Assembly: GCA_045807125.1 (NCBI GenBank)
Contig: JBJMHZ010000052.1
Span: forward strand, 62,001-126,000
From: JBJMHZ01 sp045807125
Lineage (GTDB): Bacteria > Actinomycetota > Actinomycetes > JAWWOL01
Length of the DNA stretch: 64,000 bases
Direction of reading: 5' to 3'
Shown here: positions 58,481 to 64,000 of the stretch, one piece after another
How the letters are laid out: every line of letters begins with the position of its first letter
How positions within the stretch are numbered: the first letter of the stretch is position 1
The notes under the pieces: model-generated
What the model was told of the DNA's origin: nothing
The model's input: only the letters and a program-made list of their open reading frames with translations
The model's database searches: none
Made by a program: the position numbers and the translations under genes

Positions 58481-58924
58481 GTGCCGCGCCAGCCCGGGGA
58501 GCCGCCCCCCTGCCCGTTCTGCGCCATCGTCGCCGGCGACCTCGCCGCCGAGGTCGTGCACGACGACGAGGCGTGCATCGCCTTCCTCGACCACCGGCCG
58601 CTGTTCCACGGCCACACGTTGCTGGCGCCGCGCGAGCACGTGGCCACCCTCGCCGACCTGCCGCAGCCGCTGGCCGGGCCGCTCATGCTGGTGTGGCAGC
58701 GCCTGCAGCGCGCGGTGGAGGCGGCCACTGGTGCGGACGGCTCGCTGCTGCTCGTCAACAACGTGGTCAGCCAGAGCGTGCCGCACCTGCACCTGCACGT
58801 GATTCCGCGCCGGTTCAAGGACGGGCTGCGCTTCTGGCTCGGTCCGCGGGTCCGCTACGGCGGCGACGCGCCGAGCGCCGCGGCGATGGCCGCGGCCATC
58901 AGGGCAGCGCTCGCGACCGGCTGA
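58481..58924 (+). CDS. HIT-family hydrolase
   Basis: A 147-residue histidine-triad protein. CPFCAIVAGDLAAEVVHDDE opens it and SQSVPHLHLHVIPRR contains the HxHxH catalytic triad. Members hydrolyse dinucleoside polyphosphates or nucleoside phosphoramidates. Start at GTG 58481 with only a weak GGTGG upstream. It diverges from the secreted amidase gene, with 119 bp between starts, and converges on the lipoprotein gene. Confidence 0.88.
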   Translation: MPRQPGEPPPCPFCAIVAGDLAAEVVHDDEACIAFLDHRPLFHGHTLLAPREHVATLADLPQPLAGPLMLVWQRLQRAVEAATGADGSLLLVNNVVSQSVPHLHLHVIPRRFKDGLRFWLGPRVRYGGDAPSAAAMAAAIRAALATG

Positions 58925-58971
58925 CCGCCGACCGGGCGCCGACCCGTGCGCACGCTCCGCTGGCCGGGCCG

Positions 58972-59424
58972 CTAGGACGAGCGGACCACCATGTCGATGC
59001 GGGTGGCCGGCCCGTTGCAGCCGGAGAGCTCGCGGATGCCCCACCGGCCGGTGAGCCCGTTGCCGGTGAAGTTCGACTCGGCGTCGTGCTCCTCGGTCTC
59101 GCCCTCGGTGAGCTTCAGCCCGGCGCTCGCGAACGCCTTCTGCATCGCCTTCAGGACGTCGCTCTCGCTCTGCGGCACGACGCTGGTGACGATGACCCGG
59201 CCGTTGGTGGAGTGGCGCACGTCGACGGGCACCGAACCGGCCGGCAGCGGGACGGACCAGCCGGCCGGCAGCTTCACCGCCGTCGCCTGCGACGGGCAGG
59301 CCACGCTGGCGACCTGGCCCACGGCAACGGCGCCCTTGCCCTCCTTGTCGCCCTCCTCGGAGCAGGCGGCGGCGATCAGCGCCGCCATCGCGAGGACGGC
59401 CGGCCAGGCAGGTGAGACTCGCAT
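58972..59424 (-). CDS. Lipoprotein of unknown function
   Basis: 150 residues. The signal peptide ends in a lipobox, MAALIAAACSEEG, so the mature N-terminal Cys should be lipidated and the protein anchored outside the membrane. The mature part is a small soluble domain with two further cysteines (ACPSQ and SGCNGPA) that could pair. I do not recognise the family. ATG 59424 is preceded by GAAGGGA. Confidence 0.75.
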   Translation of the reverse strand: MRVSPAWPAVLAMAALIAAACSEEGDKEGKGAVAVGQVASVACPSQATAVKLPAGWSVPLPAGSVPVDVRHSTNGRVIVTSVVPQSESDVLKAMQKAFASAGLKLTEGETEEHDAESNFTGNGLTGRWGIRELSGCNGPATRIDMVVRSS

Positions 59425-59499
59425 CGTCGTCCCTTCTGACGCGCCGGCGCGCCCGGTCATCGGTGACCCGGGCGCGCCGGCCAGTGAGCTGGCAGCAGA

Positions 59500-61584
59500 T
59501 CAGATCGCGAGCGTCGTCTGCAGCTTGTTGTTGCCCTCGTTCGACTCCTTGACGGCGTTGGCCGGGTCGGCGACGACAGTGATGGTGTAGCTGCCCTTCT
59601 TCAACTTCGCGGTCGTGAGCGACACCACCTGGCTGGCGCCCGCGGCGAGGTTGACCGGGCTCGTCGTGCCGATGGCCGTCGAGCCGTTGGCGAACGATAC
59701 CGTCGCGCCGGTGGCGGCGGCCTTGCCCGCGTTGGTCAGCGTCGCCGAGAGCTTCGTGCCGCTGGACGTCTTCGTCGCGGTCACGTTGCTCACGGTGAGG
59801 TCGGCCAGCGCGTCGAACGCCGCGAACAGCCGCGGCCCGCTGTCCTGCCGGGAGATGGTGGCGAGCGCGTCGGCGTTCTGGGTGCCACCGGCCTGGGCGC
59901 AAGCGCCGGTGCAGCCGTCGGCCCAGCCGGCGAGCACCCGGCCCTGCTGGTCGACCGTCACGTCGATGAAGTCGAGCAGGTTGCGGTCGTTGCCGCACGT
60001 GGTGCCCGCGGTGCAGATCGAGCCGCGCTGCACCGGGTCGTTCGGCGTGGCGTCGACCGTCTGCCACGTCTGGCCGCCGTCGATCGTCGTCGCGACGTAG
60101 AGGTGCCAGATGCCGTGGAAGTTGGCGGCGTCCTGATAGTTGCCACCGGTCGTCGTGCCGATGAAGGTGAACGCCGCCCGGTCGTCGTCACCGGCCACCA
60201 CGGCAGGGAAGACGACGTTCTGGATGCCGAGCGAGGCGCCGACGTCCTGGTCGTAGCTCCAGGACTGGCCCTTGTCGGTGCTCACCGCGATGCGGGCGTG
60301 GCCGTCAGCGGCCTGGTAGCCGAAGTAGACCGTGCCGTTGCTGCCGATGCCCACCGACGGGTCGGAGTCACCGGGAGTGCTGGACGGGACGTTGCGCACC
60401 GACCACGTGGTGCCGCCGTCCTCGGAGACCGCGACCGCCTGGCTCGCGCCGCAGCCCTTGTTCGGGACGTAGACGGTGCCGTCGACCGGCGAGACCTTGA
60501 CGTGCCCGTGCAGGCCACCGCACTGGGTCAGGTCGTACATCGGGATCGCCGGGCCGTAGGTGAGCCCGCCGTCGTGGCTGGCAGCGCAGTTGGCGTCGGC
60601 GATGTCCTGCGAGCAGTAGTAGACCTGGTGCGGGTAGCTCGTCAGCGGCCCGACCGGGTCGTTGGGCGAGTAGACCCCGCCGCCGATCGTCTGGTGGTCG
60701 ACGCCGGAGTTGATGCCGGAGCCGGACGTCGTCTGCCAGGAGTCGCCGTCGTTGTCGGTGTAGCAGGTGAGCGCCGTCTTGCCGGCGAGCTGGGACTCGA
60801 ACGTCCGCCCCGTCTGGTGGTCGGTGAACAGGATCGGGTCGAGGCTCGTGGTGTCGCCGAGCGGGCAGCCGTTGGAGAGGTTGGCCGTCTTGTCCGCCCA
60901 CGTGGCGCTCGCCGGCGAGGCGGAGTCGAAGGTGACCTTGGCCGTCGACAGCCCGGCCTGGTACATCACCGCACCGGTGCCGTAGTTGACCCCGATGGAC
61001 GGCTCGCCGGCGTCGTGCGCGCCGCCGAAGGACTCGGGCGCCGGGTAGTTGCTGTAGGTCGGCGGGGTGAAGGTGCCGGGCGGCGGGTTGGTCGGCTTGC
61101 CGACCAACGTCGCCGAGGCGCTGTAGCTCTGCCCCAGCGGCAGGAACGGCACCACGCGCACGGTGTAGTCGCCGGTGTCGGGCGGCAGCAGGACCATCTC
61201 GGGGTCGGCCGACGAGGCCGACGTGCCGATCACGGCGCCGCTCGCGTCGAGCACGTACACGTCGAAGTCGGCGGCGGCGAGGGGCCACTGCACCGAGACC
61301 TTCAGCTGGTGCGAGTCGCCGTACCCGGCCGGCGTGCTGACGTGCAAGGCGTAGTCGTCGCACGCGGTGGCGACGTTGCAGATCACGTCACCGGCCGTGC
61401 CGGTGACGTTGGGGACGGCGAACGGGCCACCGGTCCATGAGGTCGTCGTGGCGGTATCGGAGATCGAGCCCGAGCTCGGCGACGAGGCGTCGGCGACATC
61501 GAGACCGATGGGCACGAGCAGGGCGAGCGAGCCGGCAGCTGCCACCATGGGCCGCCAGTACCGACGCAACCGTACGTGAGGCAC
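59500..61584 (-). CDS. Secreted Asp-box (sialidase/BNR-like propeller) protein with CARDB-like C-terminus
   Basis: About 694 residues with a signal peptide (PMVAAAGSLALLVPIG, cut near ADA). Residues 40-165 resemble a PPC-like beta domain (QLKVSVQWPLAAADFDVYVL). Residues 190-590 form a propeller with Asp-box motifs SEDGGTTWSV, STDKGQSWSY, TIDGGQTWQT and a weaker TDNDGDSWQT. The C-terminal 100 residues are a CARDB-like adhesion domain (LTVSNVTATKTSSGTKL, then VKESNEGNNKL). The catalytic arginines of sialidases cannot be confirmed. Start taken at GTG 61584 because GAAGGG lies eight bases upstream; a GTG at 61593 is in frame. A CRP-type site lies about 190 bp upstream. Confidence 0.8.
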   Translation of the reverse strand: MPHVRLRRYWRPMVAAAGSLALLVPIGLDVADASSPSSGSISDTATTTSWTGGPFAVPNVTGTAGDVICNVATACDDYALHVSTPAGYGDSHQLKVSVQWPLAAADFDVYVLDASGAVIGTSASSADPEMVLLPPDTGDYTVRVVPFLPLGQSYSASATLVGKPTNPPPGTFTPPTYSNYPAPESFGGAHDAGEPSIGVNYGTGAVMYQAGLSTAKVTFDSASPASATWADKTANLSNGCPLGDTTSLDPILFTDHQTGRTFESQLAGKTALTCYTDNDGDSWQTTSGSGINSGVDHQTIGGGVYSPNDPVGPLTSYPHQVYYCSQDIADANCAASHDGGLTYGPAIPMYDLTQCGGLHGHVKVSPVDGTVYVPNKGCGASQAVAVSEDGGTTWSVRNVPSSTPGDSDPSVGIGSNGTVYFGYQAADGHARIAVSTDKGQSWSYDQDVGASLGIQNVVFPAVVAGDDDRAAFTFIGTTTGGNYQDAANFHGIWHLYVATTIDGGQTWQTVDATPNDPVQRGSICTAGTTCGNDRNLLDFIDVTVDQQGRVLAGWADGCTGACAQAGGTQNADALATISRQDSGPRLFAAFDALADLTVSNVTATKTSSGTKLSATLTNAGKAAATGATVSFANGSTAIGTTSPVNLAAGASQVVSLTTAKLKKGSYTITVVADPANAVKESNEGNNKLQTTLAI

Positions 61585-61769
61585 GAAGGCCACCCTTCGT
61601 CAACGATCGCGCGACGCGGTCGCCGCGCGATCCGAACATGGACGTCACCCGGACGCTCGATCGCTCGCCGCGCACCGGACTCGTACCAGAACGAACGAGC
61701 AGGCACCGGGACACGGCTCACGGAACGGGCTCCGGGAAGGTGGCCATTGTGTACCCCAGGACTAGTCCT

Positions 61770-61785
61770 TGTGAACCATGTCACA
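61770..61785. promoter_or_regulatory. CRP/FNR-type binding site
   Basis: TGTGA-N6-TCACA, a perfect match to the cyclic-AMP receptor protein consensus. It lies in the 0.27-kb gap between the nitroreductase gene and the secreted Asp-box gene, both on the minus strand, about 185-200 bp upstream of the latter. A second palindrome, GGTGA-TGG-TCACC, lies just beside it at 61790-61802. Confidence 0.55.
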
Positions 61786-61853
61786 TGCGGTGATGGTCAC
61801 CCACTATGACCAGACCGATTAGTCAGCCTGGGCCGAACGCCGCTCGGTGCCTC

Positions 61854-62450
61854 CTACCAGCGGCCATGGTGGACAACCTCCTCGAGCGGACGCCGCCCGC
61901 GCTTGAGCGACGGTGACCGACGGTCAGCATCTCGGGCACCGATGGCAAGCGCGCCGATCGGGTCGTGCGTCGCCGGGACGCCGAACGCCTCCCGGAAGGA
62001 GGTGGTCCACTCGGGGGGGATGCCGAAGAAGCAGGCGCCGAGCCCCTCGTCGACGGCGGTCAGCAGCATGAGCAGCGCGGCCATGCCGGCGTCGATGTGC
62101 CAGTACGGCACCGGCCAGCGGCTCTCGTCCCGGTCGGTCCAGCCCTTGTCGGACTCGGCGTAGCGGTCGAGGTAGGCGTCCTTGCACGACAGCGCCACCA
62201 CGATCAGCGGCGCCCGCCGCATGCCGGCCAGCCAGTTGTCCGGCTCGCCACCGGCGCCGCCGGTCACCTCCCAGAACTTCTCCCGGTCCGCGGCCGACTC
62301 GAGGACGAGGAACGCCCACCCCTGCGAGAAGCCGGCGCTCGGCGCGTGCAGCGCGTTGCCCAGGATCCGGTCGCGGACGGCCGGATCGAGCGGCTCCCCC
62401 GTGAAGTTGCGCACCATGCGCCGTCGTCTGACGACCTCCTGGAACTCCAT
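61854..62450 (-). CDS. Nitroreductase-family flavoprotein
   Basis: A 198-residue FMN-dependent reductase. EVVRRRRMVRNFTGEPLDPA and LHAPSAGFSQGWAFLVLES give the FMN-binding N-terminus, YWHIDAGMAALLMLLTAVDEGLGACFFG the central dimer and flavin helix, and PIGALAIGARD the end. Probably reduces a quinone, nitro or related compound; some members act on F420-linked or mycofactocin-linked substrates. ATG 62450 has GGGAGGAG upstream. The VOC gene ends 40 bp upstream on the same strand, so the two may be co-transcribed. Confidence 0.88.
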   Translation of the reverse strand: MEFQEVVRRRRMVRNFTGEPLDPAVRDRILGNALHAPSAGFSQGWAFLVLESAADREKFWEVTGGAGGEPDNWLAGMRRAPLIVVALSCKDAYLDRYAESDKGWTDRDESRWPVPYWHIDAGMAALLMLLTAVDEGLGACFFGIPPEWTTSFREAFGVPATHDPIGALAIGARDADRRSPSLKRGRRPLEEVVHHGRW

Positions 62451-62490
62451 CGCTCCTCCCGTCGCCGTCCCGCCCGGAGGGCGGCCCGCG

Positions 62491-62931
62491 TCACTGCAGG
62501 CAGAACTCGTTGCCCTCCGGGTCGGCCATCACCACGTTGCTCTCGCCGAACCGCTCGTCGGAGTGGCGAGCGATCTCGCGCGCACCGAGCGCCGTCAGCC
62601 GCTCGACCTCCGCCTCGACGCGCCGCTTCCGCTCGTCGGGCGGCGTCGCGCGACCGCCGCCCACGCTCAGGTCGAGGTGCAGCCGGTTCTTGACCGTCTT
62701 CGGCTCGGGAACGCGCTGGAAGTACAGCCGCAGTCCGACCCCGGCCGGGTCGATGACGGCGCTCGCCGAGTTCCAGTCCTCGCGCGGCACCCCGATCGAC
62801 TCCAGGAACGACTCCCACGAATCGTGTCCCGGCGGAGGTGGCTGGAACTCGTACTGCAGCGCCGCGGCCCAGAACCTCGCCAGCCTGTCCGGATCGGCGC
62901 AGTCGAGCACCACCTGCACGTTGGTCGCCAT
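62491..62931 (-). CDS. VOC-family (glyoxalase/bleomycin-resistance-fold) protein
   Basis: A 146-residue protein with two beta-alpha-beta-beta-beta units. VQVVLDCADPDRLARFWAAAL opens it, RLHLDLSV carries the metal-site histidine, and VVMADPEGNEFCLQ closes it. This is the common actinobacterial glyoxalase-like type of unknown substrate. ATG 62931 has AAGGAGG upstream. Confidence 0.86.
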   Translation of the reverse strand: MATNVQVVLDCADPDRLARFWAAALQYEFQPPPPGHDSWESFLESIGVPREDWNSASAVIDPAGVGLRLYFQRVPEPKTVKNRLHLDLSVGGGRATPPDERKRRVEAEVERLTALGAREIARHSDERFGESNVVMADPEGNEFCLQ

Positions 62932-62983
62932 GCCGCCTCCTTCGCCAGGGGCATGCAATCTATCGCCGGCCCGACCGATGCGG

Positions 62984-63400
62984 TCAGGCGCTGGTTCGTC
63001 GGCGGCGGCGGCGGAAGGTGCGGCCATCAGGGGCTTGGGCGGTCCAGCCGCCGTCGGGGTCGGGCGCGAGCTGCCAGTGCTGCTCGTGGAAGAGGTGGTG
63101 GTGGTAGGCGCAGAGCAGGGCCAGGTTGGTCAGGTCGGTGGGGTCACCGTCGATCCAGTGCCGCAGATGCGCTGGCACCACGGTGGGCGGTCGCCGCCGG
63201 GAGCGCGCATCCCGTCGCGGACCGCCAGGGCGCTGCGCGGCGGTCGGCAAGCGGCTGGTGCGCCGAGGTCGAGGATCTCCCCGCCGGTCGAGGACGATCC
63301 AGGCGATCTCGGCGGCTCGCCAGCCTGCGCAGCGCGTCGGCTGTGACGTGTCGTGGATCGTGGGCGCCGGCACCGCGGAGAGCAGGCCGGTCACCGCCGG
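62984..63400 (-). pseudogene. Frameshifted C-terminal remnant of a DUF222/HNH endonuclease
   Basis: Pieces of the 13E12/DUF222-HNH family appear in successive frames: ADALRRLAS, then AEIAWIVLDRRG and EILDLGAP, then LPTAAQR, VRDGMRAPGGDRPPWC, and finally AHLRHWIDGDPTDLTNLALLCAYHHHLFHE with a basic tail. At least three frame changes are needed to join them, and the first two cysteines and one histidine of the HNH zinc site are altered. The N-terminal DUF222 part is missing. A dead gene. Confidence 0.75.
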
Positions 63401-63631
63401 ACACCCTGAACCATGCGCCGAACGCAAACCGAAGCCACCGACACGACCCACCCTCATCCATACCGATGTGGATGAACCGGGAACCTGTGCACGATCACAG
63501 ATCCTGACGCAAGGGCCGTGCAGACTCGGGCGGCAACGCGACAGCACGCGTGGATGCGCCAGCCCTCGGCGCTGGTTAACGTCCGCGAGATAGGAGGGGG
63601 TATTGGATCACCCAGCGGGTACCGTTCGGCC

Positions 63632-64000
63632 ATGCCAGCAGGATCTGCAGGAGCAGAGGCGCCCACCGCGGCACCGTTTGTGCCGGACGGCGCGGATCTC
63701 GCCGCGCTGAAAGCAGCCGCCGACGGCTGCCGGGGCTGCCATCTGCACGAGAATGCGACGCAGACCGTCTTCGGCGAGGGCCAGCCGAGCGCCCGGGTCG
63801 TCCTCATCGGCGAGCAGCCGGGCGACCAGGAGGACCGCCGTGGCCGCCCGTTCGTCGGACCGGCCGGCAAGCTGCTCGACCGCGCCCTCGGCGACGCCGG
63901 CATCGATCGCGACGACGCCTACGTCACCAACGCGGTCAAGCACTTCAAGTTCACCCAGTCCGCGCCGGGCAAGCGCCGCATCCACGCCAAGCCCGACCAG
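63632..64000 (+). CDS. udgX: UdgX-type uracil-DNA glycosylase, 5' part, cut by the window end
   Basis: The reading frame is open from ATG 63632 to the end of the window (123 codons). It shows Fe-S uracil-glycosylase features: GCRGCHLHENATQTVFGEG (two cluster cysteines), GEQPGDQEDRRGRPFVGPAG, AYVTNAVKHFKF, and then GKRRIHAKP. The KRRIH loop is diagnostic of UdgX, in which the histidine becomes covalently linked to the uracil-DNA backbone. The rest of the protein lies beyond the window. The ribosome site before this ATG is weak; a GGAGGGGG lies 33 bases upstream in another spacing. Confidence 0.85.
   Translation, partial: MPAGSAGAEAPTAAPFVPDGADLAALKAAADGCRGCHLHENATQTVFGEGQPSARVVLIGEQPGDQEDRRGRPFVGPAGKLLDRALGDAGIDRDDAYVTNAVKHFKFTQSAPGKRRIHAKPDQ

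Noticed and set aside
61790..61802. GGTGA-TGG-TCACC as an independent operator.
   Set aside because: Short and GC-rich, so likely to arise by chance; mentioned only alongside the stronger CRP-like site.

Overview
The window is GC-rich (codon third positions almost all G or C), uses many GTG and a few TTG starts, and is packed with short-gap or overlapping operons. Its families (UdgX-type uracil glycosylase, YcaQ/AlkX-like winged-helix proteins, DUF222/HNH remnant, Bkd-type 2-oxoacid dehydrogenase, ABC-2 drug exporter, cytochrome P450) are typical of a secondary-metabolite-producing Actinomycetota chromosome. I cannot name the genus. No rRNA, tRNA, CRISPR array or insertion sequence was recognised.

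Layout. (1) 0.1-5.9 kb: an APH-like phosphotransferase diverging from a one-chain fusion of the small and large subunits of glutamate (methylaspartate) mutase; a PadR regulator with a 20-histidine tail and a 26-bp palindrome in front of it; and a TetR/MFS efflux pair with a shared operator. (2) 5.9-19.8 kb: what looks like one biosynthetic locus built of two divergent operons around a 0.3-kb control region. The left operon holds three 2-oxoglutarate/Fe(II) oxygenases, an aldo-keto reductase, a protein with eight GT(E/D)xS repeats, and an FkbM methyltransferase. The right operon holds an SGNH hydrolase, a 28-residue peptide, a haem-oxygenase-like diiron enzyme, an O-carbamoyltransferase, an SxtJ-like 54-residue protein, a class III aminotransferase, an amidinotransferase and a LysE exporter. 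Together they suggest a carbamoylated, guanidine-bearing, multiply oxidised product, possibly alongside a peptide. (3) 19.9-36.9 kb: a two-gene Tc (toxin complex) locus, a fused TcB-TcC cocoon/RHS protein with its own C-terminal effector, and a 2934-residue TcA translocator. (4) 37-40.4 kb: winged-helix YcaQ-like protein, P450 and GNAT. (5) 40.4-44 kb: branched-chain-type 2-oxoacid dehydrogenase E1alpha-E1beta-E2 operon. (6) 44.2-46.9 kb: ATP-grasp ligase with MFS exporter, closed by a strong terminator. (7) 47.2-54.6 kb: acetyltransferase, ABC exporter, NfeD/SPFH pair, Fe-S-type ArsR regulator facing a DUF2231 membrane operon that ends in GTP cyclohydrolase I, then a secreted protein. (8) 54.7-64 kb: two amidases around a broken AlkB gene, HIT hydrolase, lipoprotein, a secreted Asp-box protein with a CRP-like site upstream, nitroreductase, VOC protein, a frameshifted HNH remnant, and the start of a UdgX gene running off the window.

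The most notable material is the 5.9-19.8 kb locus, with its repeat peptide, its two tiny genes, and the carbamoyl/amidino/diiron enzyme set, and the adjacent Tc toxin with a long disordered linker and an unrecognised effector domain.
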